Shown in pieces: positions 15,825-24,716 of a DNA stretch of 64,000 nt. A program made the translations under genes and the position numbers. Source of the DNA: Streptomyces sp. CB03234 (GTDB lineage: Bacteria > Actinomycetota > Actinomycetes > Streptomycetales > Streptomycetaceae); assembly GCF_001905885.1 (NCBI RefSeq), contig NZ_LIYH01000005.1:372001-436000 (forward strand). Reading direction: 5' to 3'. The notes beneath the pieces were generated by a model that saw only the letters and a list, made by a program, of their open reading frames with translations, was not told the origin of the DNA and ran no database searches. Position 1 is the first letter of the stretch. Every line of letters begins with the position of its first letter.

Positions 15825-16760
15825 TCAGTCGCGCTGGGCGCCCGCCGGGAGGGAGCGCAGCTCCATGGTCCTGGCCGTCGTGGAGCCGAAGCCGAAGTCC
15901 AGCAGCTTGGCGGCGTCGTTGAAACGGTCGGGGGCGTTCAGGACGACGCCCACGTAGGTCTGGGTGCCGCGGGTGGCCGCGAAGACCAGGCACGGGCCGG
16001 CGGCCGTACCGGTGCCGGTCTTGACGCCGACGGCACCGCTGTAGGAGCCGAGCAGCTTGTTGGTGTTGTACCAGGTGTACGTGCGCGTCGCGCCGGTGCT
16101 GGTGGTCGCCGCGGCCTTGTACGACGTCGCCTTGACGATGTCGCGGAAGACGGCGCTGCTGAAGGCGTGGCGGGCCATCTTCGCCAGCTCGGGCGGGGTC
16201 GTGTAGTTGTTGCCGGCCGCCGAGATGCCGTCGAACGAGTCGTACATCGTGTTCGTCAGGCCGAGCTGCTTCGCCTTGGCGTTCATCTTGCCGATGAACG
16301 ACTTGGTGCGGGCGGCGGTGGTGGTGCCGGTGCCGAAGGTGTCGGCGAGGGCGTACGCGGCGTCGCTGCCGGACGGCAGCATCATCGCGGACAGCAGCTG
16401 GCGGACGGTCAGCTTGTCACCGGTGCGCAGGTCGGCGGTGCTGGCACCGTTGCGGGTGACGTAGTCGCGGTACTCCTGCTTGATGGTCACCTTGCGGTTG
16501 AGGTCCACGCCGGGTGTGGTGAGGACCACGATCGCGGTCGTGACCTTCGTCGTGCTGGCCATCTGGCGGCGCGTGGTGTTCGCCTTGCCGTAGATGGCCT
16601 TGCCGGTGGCCTGGTCCACCATGAAGCCGCCCTTGGCGCTGATGGACGGGATCGGCGTGGCCGCCGCGGCCGGTGCGGCGAGGGGGGAGGCGGTCAGCAG
16701 GAGGCCACCCGTGAGGACAACCGTGGCGGTGCGGCGCACGGCCGTGTTCATCGATATCAA
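15825..16760 (-). CDS. D-alanyl-D-alanine carboxypeptidase/transpeptidase (K15-like)
   Basis: Secreted low-molecular-weight penicillin-binding protein of 311 residues that trims or cross-links peptidoglycan stem peptides. A signal peptide ends near AAPAAAA. Active-site motifs are SxxK (S69-TTK), the second motif S130-G-S instead of the common SxN, and K247-TG. SG(S/C) at the second motif recalls Streptomyces K15 D,D-transpeptidase. It stops soon after the catalytic domain and lacks the C-terminal beta domain and amphipathic anchor of E. coli PBP5. The start is probably the TTG at 16760, which has GGAG at good spacing; ATG at 16751 is alternative. Confidence 0.9.
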   Translation of the reverse strand: MISMNTAVRRTATVVLTGGLLLTASPLAAPAAAATPIPSISAKGGFMVDQATGKAIYGKANTTRRQMASTTKVTTAIVVLTTPGVDLNRKVTIKQEYRDYVTRNGASTADLRTGDKLTVRQLLSAMMLPSGSDAAYALADTFGTGTTTAARTKSFIGKMNAKAKQLGLTNTMYDSFDGISAAGNNYTTPPELAKMARHAFSSAVFRDIVKATSYKAAATTSTGATRTYTWYNTNKLLGSYSGAVGVKTGTGTAAGPCLVFAATRGTQTYVGVVLNAPDRFNDAAKLLDFGFGSTTARTMELRSLPAGAQRD

Positions 16761-17003
16761 AAGAAAACGCTCCGAGTTCGAGTCTCAAGTGCGTCGAAAA
16801 CGCCTCAACCTGGCGGGCTGGAAAACCAGTGCCCATGAGGAGACCTCCGAACCGGCCCAAGGGATGTACAGGAATCCGGGATTCCTGAGGATCAGCGGTG
16901 TGTGTGACGCAGGACACGTGACGTGGGACACAGGAAGCTTCCGGGGGCTGTGAGTTCCGTCCTACATCCCCGTAGGCGGCCTCTGATGCACCCCTCTTGT
17001 ATC

Positions 17004-17009
17004 TATGCT
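17004..17009 (+). promoter_or_regulatory. -10 element for a leaderless gntR transcript
   Basis: TATGCT ends 6 bases before the ATG at 17016, so the expected transcription start coincides with the start codon. The preceding TTGTAT resembles a half-site of FadR/FCD operators (TTGTATACAA-like), suggesting autoregulation. No clear -35 hexamer is present. Confidence 0.5.
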
Positions 17010-17015
17010 GTGTGC

Positions 17016-17657
17016 ATGCCTTCCGCCCCTCCCGCAGCCGACCGTGTCTACACCCATGTCAAGCAAGCCGTCCTCGACCGCCGTTACCAGGGCGGGACGC
17101 TCCTCACCGAAGGGGAGCTCGCCGAGGCCGTCGGGGTGTCCCGTACGCCCGTACGCGAAGCGCTGCTCAAGCTGGAGATGGAAGGGCTGCTGAAGCTCTA
17201 CCCCAAGAAGGGCGCCCTGGTCCTCGCCGTCTCCGCGCAGGAGATCGCCGACGTCGTCGAAACCCGGCTCCTCGTCGAGGAGTTCGCCGTACGCAAGGCG
17301 GTCCCCGCCCCGGCGCCCCTGCTGCAACGGCTCGAGGAGCTGCTGGACGAGCAGCGGCGGCACGCCGAGGACGGCGACCTGGCGGCCGTCGCCGTCACCG
17401 ACCGGTCCTTCCACGCCGAGATCGTCCGCCACGCCGGCAACGAGATCCTCTCCCGCCTCTACGACCAGATGCGGGACCGGCAACTGCGCATGGGCGTCGC
17501 CGTGATGGAGGCCCACCCCGACCGCGTCGCCAAGAACATCGCCGAGCACGCCGAGATCCTCGACGCCCTCCGCGCCGGCGACGCCGAGGGCGCCGCCCGG
17601 TGCGTGCACCGCCACGTCAGCCGCGTGAAGGTCCTGGTCAGGGGTGAGGACAGGTGA
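17016..17657 (+). CDS. GntR-family regulator, FCD/FadR type
   Basis: 213-residue repressor. The N-terminal winged helix (VYTHVKQAVLDRRYQGG ... LTEGELAEAVGVSRTPVREALLKLEMEGLL) is followed by an all-helical FCD ligand domain. The metal-binding pattern is visible in DRSFHAEIVRHAGN and IAEHAEIL ... CVHRHVSRV. The ATG at 17016 is chosen because the family N-terminus begins about 10 residues before the HTH and because a -10 element abuts it. The stop overlaps the next gene (GTGA), so it is co-transcribed with and probably controls the MFS transporter. Confidence 0.9.
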   Translation: MPSAPPAADRVYTHVKQAVLDRRYQGGTLLTEGELAEAVGVSRTPVREALLKLEMEGLLKLYPKKGALVLAVSAQEIADVVETRLLVEEFAVRKAVPAPAPLLQRLEELLDEQRRHAEDGDLAAVAVTDRSFHAEIVRHAGNEILSRLYDQMRDRQLRMGVAVMEAHPDRVAKNIAEHAEILDALRAGDAEGAARCVHRHVSRVKVLVRGEDR

Positions 17658-18949
17658 GCCACGCCGCCCTCCCGTCCGATCCCCCCGGCGGCCGCCGCGC
17701 CGCCCTCGTCTGGGGCGTCGGCGTCTGCGTCTACCTCGTCGCCGTCATCTTCCGTACGTCCCTGGGCGTCGCCGGCCTCGACGCCGCCGACCGCTTCGAC
17801 GTCAACGCCTCCGCCCTGTCCACCTTCTCCATACTCCAGCTGCTGGTCTACGCCGGCATGCAGATACCCGTCGGCCTGATGGTCGACCGGCTCGGCACCA
17901 AGAAGGTCCTCACCCTGGGTGTGGTGCTGTTCACGCTCGGCCAGCTCGGCTTCGCGCTCTCCCCCTCGTACGGCATGGCGCTGGCCTCCCGCGCGCTGCT
18001 CGGCTGCGGCGACGCGATGACGTTCATCTCCGTGCTGCGGCTCGGCACCCGCTGGTTCCCGGCCCGGCGCGGGCCACTGATCGCGCAGGTCGCGGGGCTC
18101 TTCGGAGTCGTCGGGAACCTCGTCTCGACGATCGTGATCGCGCGGACCCTGGACGGGCTCGGCTGGACGGCGACGTTCGCGGGCAGCTCGCTGGCCGGCG
18201 TGGTCGTCCTCGTGCTGCTGGTGCTGTTCCTGAAGGACCACCCCGAGGGGTACGAGCCGGAACCCGCGCCCCACGCGGGCGTGGCGTACGTCCGCCGCCA
18301 GATCGCCCAGTCCTGGCGCGAGCCCGGCACCCGGCTCGGCATGTGGGTGCACTTCACCACCCAGTTCCCGGCCATGGTGTTCCTGCTGCTGTGGGGACTG
18401 CCCTTCCTCGTCGAGGACCAGGGCCTGTCCCGGGGAGCGGCCGGCGACATGCTGACCCTGACGGTGCTCTCCAACATGGTCTTCGGCATGACCTACGGCC
18501 AGATCATCGCCCGGCACCACGGGGCCCGGGTGCCGCTCGCGCTCGGTACGGTCGCGGCCACCGCCGTCGTGTGGGCGGCCACCCTCGCCCACCCGGGCGA
18601 CCACGCCCCGATGTGGCTGCTGGCCACCCTGTGCGTGGTCCTCGGCGCCTGCGGGCCCGCCTCGATGATCGGCTTCGACTTCGCCCGGCCGGCGAACCCG
18701 CCGGAGCGGCAGGGCACGGCGTCGGGCATCGTCAACATGGGCGGCTTCACCGCCTCCATCACCACCCTGCTCGCCGTCGGCGTGCTGCTGGACGCCACCG
18801 GCGACGACTACCGGATCGCCTTCTCGTCCGTCTTCCTGCTCCAGGCCCTGGGAGTCGCGCAGATCCTGCGCCTGAGGGCGCGCACGGCCCGGCGGGAACG
18901 GGACCGGCTGGTGGCGAGCCGGGTGGAGGCCGTGCACGTACCCGTGTGA
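17654..18949 (+). CDS. Major facilitator superfamily transporter
   Basis: 431 residues with about 12 membrane helices. The loop 2-3 motif MVDRLGTKKVLTLG matches the MFS signature GxxxDRxGRR. The N-terminal half resembles nitrate/hexuronate-type sugar-acid carriers (VAVIFRTSLGVAGLDAADRFDVNASALSTF). The GTG start lies within the GntR stop. Substrate unknown; an FCD-type regulator upstream hints at an organic acid or sugar acid. Confidence 0.88.
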   Translation: MSHAALPSDPPGGRRAALVWGVGVCVYLVAVIFRTSLGVAGLDAADRFDVNASALSTFSILQLLVYAGMQIPVGLMVDRLGTKKVLTLGVVLFTLGQLGFALSPSYGMALASRALLGCGDAMTFISVLRLGTRWFPARRGPLIAQVAGLFGVVGNLVSTIVIARTLDGLGWTATFAGSSLAGVVVLVLLVLFLKDHPEGYEPEPAPHAGVAYVRRQIAQSWREPGTRLGMWVHFTTQFPAMVFLLLWGLPFLVEDQGLSRGAAGDMLTLTVLSNMVFGMTYGQIIARHHGARVPLALGTVAATAVVWAATLAHPGDHAPMWLLATLCVVLGACGPASMIGFDFARPANPPERQGTASGIVNMGGFTASITTLLAVGVLLDATGDDYRIAFSSVFLLQALGVAQILRLRARTARRERDRLVASRVEAVHVPV

Positions 18950-18971
18950 CGCTACGGGGTCACCGCCGACG

Positions 18972-19796
18972 CTACGGCGTCACCGCGAAGTTGCGGAGGA
19001 TCGCGTCCGCCAGCTCCGTGTCACCCTCGACCTTGACCCGGTCGGCGACGGCCGCCGACCGCACCCGCCCGCAGGCGAGGCGTACGTACGTCTCCCAGTC
19101 CATCGCGATCGTCACGGCGGGGCCCAGCGAGGGCGCGCCGTCGACGGAGCCGCGGCCGGCGGCGTCGACCCGTACCGTCCGCAGGAACTCCACCGGGCCG
19201 TGGACGTCGAAGACGACCGCGCTGTTCGGCGGGGCACCCGCGTCCTTGGCGACCACCTTCGGCAGGACGGTCAGGAAGTTGTCGCGCGCGACGTACGCGC
19301 CGGGGGAGTCGAGGTTGCCCGGCATGCCCAGCGCGGTGCGCAGGTCCTGCTCGTGGCACCAGACGTCGAAGGCCCGCATCCGGTAGGCCAGTTCGAGGGA
19401 CTGCTCGGCGCCCAGCGGCGCGCGGATCAGCGTGTCGGGGGAGCGGTTCTCGTTGCGCAGCTGGCGGGCGCGGCGGATGAGCGTGTACTCCAGCTCGGCG
19501 GTCATCTCCGGCCCGGTGTGGTGCCGGCGCACATCGACCTGCATCTCCATGTAGCGCGCGAAGTCACTGCGTACGTGGTAGAGGTCGCGCGGCAGCGAGT
19601 GGATGGGGCGCGGGTCGCCGAGCATCTCGCACTCCATGCCGATGATGTGCGACACGATGTCGCGCACCGACCAGCCGGGGCAGGGCGTGGCTCGATTCCA
19701 CTCGCCCTCGACGAGTGGCTGCACCAGCTCGGATATCGCTTCGATGGAGTGGGTCCAGGCGTCGGCGTAGGGCTGGAGGCTGGGATGGACGGTCAC
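18972..19796 (-). CDS. Maleylpyruvate isomerase/DinB-like (MDMPI) family protein
   Basis: 274 residues. The N-terminal four-helix metal-binding domain has WSVRDIVSHIIGMECEML with the first ligand His, and FDVWCHEQDLRTALG with the second His. The residue four before that His is Asp, where characterised mycothiol-dependent members have Glu. A C-terminal SCP2-like domain follows (VVFDVHGPVEFLRTVRVDAAG ... DWETYVRLACGR). Probable mycothiol-dependent enzyme; reaction unknown. Convergent with the MFS gene. Confidence 0.85.
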   Translation of the reverse strand: MTVHPSLQPYADAWTHSIEAISELVQPLVEGEWNRATPCPGWSVRDIVSHIIGMECEMLGDPRPIHSLPRDLYHVRSDFARYMEMQVDVRRHHTGPEMTAELEYTLIRRARQLRNENRSPDTLIRAPLGAEQSLELAYRMRAFDVWCHEQDLRTALGMPGNLDSPGAYVARDNFLTVLPKVVAKDAGAPPNSAVVFDVHGPVEFLRTVRVDAAGRGSVDGAPSLGPAVTIAMDWETYVRLACGRVRSAAVADRVKVEGDTELADAILRNFAVTP

Positions 19797-19932
19797 GGGA
19801 CCCCTCGGGCGGTTCGTACGCGGGCTGGGTGCTGTGGCAGCTAAGTTACGCTGCGATCAGGCACCCCGGCAGTGCTTTCGTGTGACGATCGTAGGCCCGT
19901 GTTGACGGCTCGAATGCCAGGACGGTGGTAGT

Positions 19933-20730
19933 GTGCGCGCCTCGCTGATCCAGATCGCAGTAGACCCGGACGAATCCCCCAATTCCCGTCGTGCTCGCGT
20001 CACTTCCCTGGTGGCCGGACAGCGTGGGGTGGCGGACCTGGTGATCCTCCCCGAGCTGTGGCCGGTGGGAGCCTTCGCGTACGAGTCGTTCGAGGCGGAG
20101 GCCGAGCCGCTGACCGGCCCGACGCACCAGGCGATGGCGAAGGCCGCCGCCGACGCGGGTGTCTGGCTGCACGCCGGCTCCATCGTGGAACGCGCCCCCG
20201 ACGGCGCCCTGTACAACACCGCCCTGGTCTTCTCCCCGTCCGGCGACCTCGTCGCCTCGTACCGCAAGATCCACCGCTTCGGCTTCGACAAGGGCGAGGC
20301 CACGATGATGGCGGCCGGCGACGAGCTGGTCACCGTCCCGCTGCCCGGCCTCCCCCTGGGCGTCGCCACCTGCTACGACCTCCGCTTCCCGGAACTCTTC
20401 CGCGGCCTGGTCGACGCCGGCGCCCTCGCCTTCGCCATCCCGGCCGGCTGGCCCGCCCGCCGCCGCGACCACTGGACCCTGCTGGCCCGCGCCCGCGCGG
20501 TCGAGAACCAGGCCTACGTCCTCGCCTGCTCCACCGCCGGCAGCCACGCGGGCGTCCCCCAGGCCGGCCACAGCCTCGTCGTCGACCCCTGGGGCGAGGT
20601 CCTCGCGGAGGCGGGCGAGGCGGAGGAGACCCTCACGGTGGACCTCGACCCGGCCAAGGTCACCACCACCCGCACCCAATTCCCCGCCCTAAAGGACCGC
20701 GTCCTCGCCACCCCTCCACCCCGCCCCTGA
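19933..20730 (+). CDS. Carbon-nitrogen hydrolase (nitrilase superfamily)
   Basis: 265-residue amidase-type enzyme. The catalytic triad is visible: Glu41 in ILPELWP, Lys112 in SYRKIHRF, Cys147 in ATCYDLRFPELFR. The YDLRFPEL context resembles omega-amidase/Nit2 enzymes that hydrolyse 2-oxoglutaramate or related amides. The true substrate is undetermined. GTG start at 19933, with GTG at 19931 out of frame. It converges on a LURP-one gene with a weak GC hairpin between. Confidence 0.9.
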   Translation: MRASLIQIAVDPDESPNSRRARVTSLVAGQRGVADLVILPELWPVGAFAYESFEAEAEPLTGPTHQAMAKAAADAGVWLHAGSIVERAPDGALYNTALVFSPSGDLVASYRKIHRFGFDKGEATMMAAGDELVTVPLPGLPLGVATCYDLRFPELFRGLVDAGALAFAIPAGWPARRRDHWTLLARARAVENQAYVLACSTAGSHAGVPQAGHSLVVDPWGEVLAEAGEAEETLTVDLDPAKVTTTRTQFPALKDRVLATPPPRP

Positions 20731-20735
20731 CCCCT

Positions 20736-20756
20736 CCCGGCCCCACCCCGGCCGGG
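20736..20756. terminator. Weak GC hairpin between convergent genes
   Basis: CCCGGCC (20736-20742) pairs with GGCCGGG (20750-20756) around a 7-base loop, just after the nitrilase stop. Plausible but short terminator. Confidence 0.4.
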
Positions 20757-20813
20757 CAACCGGCATCTCCACCCGGGGTCGGCCGCCGCCCGGCCCGCGC
20801 GCTCGTACGGCCG

Positions 20814-21320
20814 TCAGTCCTTCTCCGCCATCCGGACAACGCACACCGCCACCGCGATCAGCAGCGCCGCGTCCGCGTCCGCGTCCGCGCCCGCGTCCGC
20901 GTCCTCCCGTACGACGTCGACGGCGTACGTGTCACGGACCCGCAGCCACTTGCGCGAGATGCGCGCCAGCACCTCCCCGTCCCGCTCGACGCTGAACTCC
21001 CGGTCCAGGATCCGCCCGGTCACGTCCAGCTCCGGGCCCGCGGCCAAGGACACGCGGTAGTGGTTGCGCAGCAGCGACAGCCGCTTGCGGCGAACGGTGG
21101 CGAGGGTCTGCCCCTCCCGCTCGACGGTCATCGCCCCGCGCAGGCTGAACACCTTCGCCCGCAGCGTCACCAGCACCCGCCCCGCCGGGTCCTTCAGCTC
21201 GAGCGTGTCGCGCAGCCGCAGCGCCTTGCCGTCCACGAGAAAGGCGTGGCGGCCGTTCTCGTCCTCGATCCAGTAGTCGTCGCCGATGGCGAAGATCTTG
21301 TCGCGTACGAGGTATTTCAT
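20814..21320 (-). CDS. LURP-one-related (scramblase-fold) protein
   Basis: About 168 residues from the ATG at 21320 (MKYLVRDKIFAIGDDYWIEDENGRHAFLVDGKALRLRDTLELKD). The 12-stranded Tubby/LURP-one barrel pattern continues through VRRKRLSLLRNHYRVSL and VERDGEVLARISRKWLRVRDTYAVDV. Bacterial members are uncharacterised; phospholipid-scramblase-like membrane binding has been proposed for the fold. The C-terminal tail has an Asp-Ala run (DADAGADADADA) from a GCGTCC hexamer repeat. A second, broken LURP-one gene lies at 35438-35841. Confidence 0.85.
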   Translation of the reverse strand: MKYLVRDKIFAIGDDYWIEDENGRHAFLVDGKALRLRDTLELKDPAGRVLVTLRAKVFSLRGAMTVEREGQTLATVRRKRLSLLRNHYRVSLAAGPELDVTGRILDREFSVERDGEVLARISRKWLRVRDTYAVDVVREDADAGADADADAALLIAVAVCVVRMAEKD

Positions 21321-21487
21321 GAGGGATGCGTACCCGGCCGGGCCGACTTCGCCCGCTGTGGCTGCTGTTACGATCCGCCTACTTGCGGTGGGGGGCACGG
21401 CAAGGGGGGGGCTCCAACGGTTGCGTTCACCCTGTTGTCGACCGCTGCCCGCTCACCCCCTGCCCGGTTTCCTGGGGAGGGACTTTC

Positions 21488-24400
21488 GTGATCTGCCGTA
21501 CCTTCATGTCCAGTCGTACGCTCGGACGTACGGCCCTGGGCGTCGCCCTCTCGGCGACGCTCATGGCGGGCATCGCACCACCGGCGGCCGCCGCCGATCC
21601 GGTGCTGCCGGGGAGCCTGGTCATCCCGGCGGAGCGGCGAGTGGACCCGGGGGCATCCCAGTTGGTCGGCGCGGGCACGGACGGGTTCCTCCGCCGTGCG
21701 TCCGGTGGCGGTCACGTCTGGACCTCGTACGCCGACGGTTCGGTGACCCCGGTCCCGTCCGGGCAGGAATCCGTGTACGGCACGGGAACCAACGTGGTGG
21801 CCTTCGTGACGTACGCCACGACGACCGGCACCAGGGTACGGCTGCGCGACATGGTCACCCGGGCCGAACAGACCGTGGTGATCCCCCGGGGCCAGTCGTT
21901 CGTGACGGCCATGGGAACAACCGTCGTGACCAGGGAGATGAACGGCTCCACCGTCGTCGCCTGGCACCTGCTGACGGCCGCGGACGGAGGGACGACGGAC
22001 CGGGTCGTCACCGGGTTCCCCGCGGGCGCCAAGCTGCCCACCACCGCCTTCGCCTCGAACGGGCGCGGCGCGATCGTCACGTACACCCTCGACACCAAGC
22101 CCTACGTGGTGTGGATCGACCACTCGGGCGAAGCCCGCCCCACCCACCTGGAGGACCACAAGGCCGGTGCGGGCCGCGCCGTGCTGAGCGGGGACCGGTT
22201 CGCCTACTGGACCTCCGCCGGCAAGGTCGTCGTGTGGGACGTCGCCGACTTCACCCGGCCCCACACCACCCTGGACCTGGCGTACGACACGGCCGCCAGG
22301 CCCCTGGGCGTGGTCGGGGACAGCTTCCTGACCGCGACCGGCGGCACCGGCCAGACCAGCCCGGAGCCCGTCCACCAGATCTGGGCCACGCCGATGGACG
22401 GTGGCCCCCGGCAGCTCCTGCTCGACCGGGCGACCGCCGCCCCGCCGGCGGGCCCGGACGGCCGGATCCTGCTCGTACGGGCGGGGGAGGGCATGGAGCG
22501 CAGCGTCCACGCCCTGGAGCGCGGCGAGGACGGCGCCCTCCGGGCGGCGAAGGTGGCGGACATCCCGACCGTGCCCGAGGTCCCCCTCGTGGTGTCCGCG
22601 GCCCAGGGACAGCTGGCCACCTACGAGGCGCCGTACGGAGCGTCCGGCCAGGTGCGTTCCATCGACCTGTCGGCGGGCGTACCGCCGACCGCCGGCCCCC
22701 GCACCGACCGCGGCACCGGCCCGCGATTCACCGGGTGCAGCGGCACCGGTTGCGCGGAACTGCTGCCGACCGGCGACGGCCGGCTGGTGTACCGGTCGGT
22801 GTCGCCCGACCGCAGCGTCATCCACCTCGTCGGCCCCGGCGAGAGCGTTCCCGGCAAGGAGATCGTCCTCGGCAGGTCGATGGAGGGGAACGCCTCCTCC
22901 ATGGAGGTGTCCGGCCGGTACGCCGCCTACTACAGCACCTCGTACGACTCCCCGGACGATCTGCGGCTCCAGGTGATGAACCTCGACACCGGCAAGCCCG
23001 CCCTCGACCGCCCCGGTGACCCGGGCGAGGCCTTCGCGCTCTGGGGAAGCACCCTCTGGGTCGAGGAAATGACGTCCGGCGTGGTCAAGGCCACGGACAT
23101 CCGAACCGGCAAGCAGATCACGAGCGTGGACCTCGGCGACTGCGACCTGACCGACCTCCAGGCCGTGGGCACCCGCCTCTACTGGGCGTGCCACACGACA
23201 CAGACCGCGGGCGTCTTCGACACGGCCACCAAGCGGAACCTCAAGGTGCCCTCGACCGGCGGCGACATGGCGGCCAGGCTCGCGGACGGGTATCTGGGGA
23301 CGGTCGACGGGACCACCGTCAGCATGATCGACGTCCGCGGTACGTCGGCGTCCGGCCGGGTGGTCGGCCGGACCCACGGGATCCCCTACGCGGGCTACGG
23401 GTGGACCGTCGACCGGTTCGGCGGCCACCTGACGCGGGTGGGCGAGGACGGCGCCCTCCACGTCGTACCGGCCGGTGCGCCGGCCTCCGCGCTGTCCGTC
23501 ATCGACACCGACGTACCGGGCCTGGGCAACGTCGCCACCGGCACGCGGAGCTGGACCGCCCGGTGGTGGCTGTCCAAGCCGGCCGCGTCCTGGCGGGTCA
23601 CGCTGAAGAACCGGGCCACCGGCACGACGGTGCGCACCCTCACCGGTGGCCTGGCCCGGGGCCTCGTCACGGCCACCTGGGACGGTCGCAACGTGGCCGG
23701 GGAGCTCGTGCCCAACGGCGCCTACACCTGGACGGCCGAGGTGAGACCGGCGGACGGGCAGGGCGCGGCCCTCGTCCGCTCCGGGACGATGACGCTGACG
23801 GGCGGCACGGCGGTGCGCCGGGACCACGCGGGCAGCGCCGGAGCACCCGACGGCGTCGGTGACCTGCTCACGCTGAGCACCTCCGGCGCGCTGGCCTTCC
23901 GGCACGGCACCGGCACCGGCTCGCTCTCCGGGGCCACCACGGGCTCGGGCTGGTCGACCAGCGCCGTCGCGGTGCCCTTCGGCGGCCTGGACGGCGACCG
24001 CTGCAACGACGTACTGGTACGGCTGGGCGGCGAGCTGCGCGCCTACCGCCCGGGCTGCGGAAAGCCGCTCGTCCCCACCGTTCCGTACACCTCCCTGGGG
24101 ACGGTGTGGGCCCAGTTCGACGTCCTGACCTCGCCCGGTGACCTCACCGGCGACGGCCGTGCGGACCTGGTGGCGCGCCAGTCGTCGACCGGGGACATGT
24201 ACCTGTACGCCGACGACGGCGCCGGCAAGCTGAAGGCCCGGGGACGGATCGGCACCAACTGGAAGCCGTACCGGGCGGTCTTCGGGGCCGGCGACATCAA
24301 CGGCGACGGCCTCGGCGACCTCCTGGCCGTCGACTCGGCGAACACCCTGTGGCGCTACGACGGCACCGCGTCCGGCACGGTCAAGCCGCGCGCCGCCGTG

Positions 24401-24592
24401 TTCGCCGCCAACTGGGCCACCGGCCGCAACGCGTTCGCCGGTGCCGGTGACATCACCGGCGACGGCAAGCCCGACCTCCTCTCCCGCAACGCCGCCGGTG
24501 ACCTGTTGCGCAACTCCGGCAACGGCACGGGCTCGTTCGGGTCCACCACGAAGATCGGCACCGGCTGGCAGGGGTACAAGGGCCTGTTCTGA
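21488..24592 (+). CDS. Secreted FlgD-Ig / FG-GAP repeat protein
   Basis: 1034-residue exported protein. The GTG at 21488 follows GGGGAGGG and yields a signal peptide (ALGVALSATLMAGIAPPAAAA). A long beta-propeller-like region (about residues 50-680) follows, then a FlgD-type Ig domain (WWLSKPAASWRVTLKN ... WDGRNVAGELVPNGAYTWTAEV). Four FG-GAP/VCBS-type repeats with calcium-loop motifs DLTGDGRADLVAR, DINGDGLGDLLAV and DITGDGKPDLLSR close the protein. Extracellular, probably adhesive or carbohydrate-interacting; no catalytic motif seen. It is a stand-alone gene. Confidence 0.85.
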   Translation: MICRTFMSSRTLGRTALGVALSATLMAGIAPPAAAADPVLPGSLVIPAERRVDPGASQLVGAGTDGFLRRASGGGHVWTSYADGSVTPVPSGQESVYGTGTNVVAFVTYATTTGTRVRLRDMVTRAEQTVVIPRGQSFVTAMGTTVVTREMNGSTVVAWHLLTAADGGTTDRVVTGFPAGAKLPTTAFASNGRGAIVTYTLDTKPYVVWIDHSGEARPTHLEDHKAGAGRAVLSGDRFAYWTSAGKVVVWDVADFTRPHTTLDLAYDTAARPLGVVGDSFLTATGGTGQTSPEPVHQIWATPMDGGPRQLLLDRATAAPPAGPDGRILLVRAGEGMERSVHALERGEDGALRAAKVADIPTVPEVPLVVSAAQGQLATYEAPYGASGQVRSIDLSAGVPPTAGPRTDRGTGPRFTGCSGTGCAELLPTGDGRLVYRSVSPDRSVIHLVGPGESVPGKEIVLGRSMEGNASSMEVSGRYAAYYSTSYDSPDDLRLQVMNLDTGKPALDRPGDPGEAFALWGSTLWVEEMTSGVVKATDIRTGKQITSVDLGDCDLTDLQAVGTRLYWACHTTQTAGVFDTATKRNLKVPSTGGDMAARLADGYLGTVDGTTVSMIDVRGTSASGRVVGRTHGIPYAGYGWTVDRFGGHLTRVGEDGALHVVPAGAPASALSVIDTDVPGLGNVATGTRSWTARWWLSKPAASWRVTLKNRATGTTVRTLTGGLARGLVTATWDGRNVAGELVPNGAYTWTAEVRPADGQGAALVRSGTMTLTGGTAVRRDHAGSAGAPDGVGDLLTLSTSGALAFRHGTGTGSLSGATTGSGWSTSAVAVPFGGLDGDRCNDVLVRLGGELRAYRPGCGKPLVPTVPYTSLGTVWAQFDVLTSPGDLTGDGRADLVARQSSTGDMYLYADDGAGKLKARGRIGTNWKPYRAVFGAGDINGDGLGDLLAVDSANTLWRYDGTASGTVKPRAAVFAANWATGRNAFAGAGDITGDGKPDLLSRNAAGDLLRNSGNGTGSFGSTTKIGTGWQGYKGLF

Positions 24593-24716
24593 TTCCGGGG
24601 CGCACCGGACGCCACCCCACGGGCGGAGGCGGGAGAGCGGCCCGTCCCGCCCGGGGAGGTGGCCCGTGCCGTACGGGCGTGACCGGCCGCTCACGACCGG
24701 ATGGCACCCTTGAACC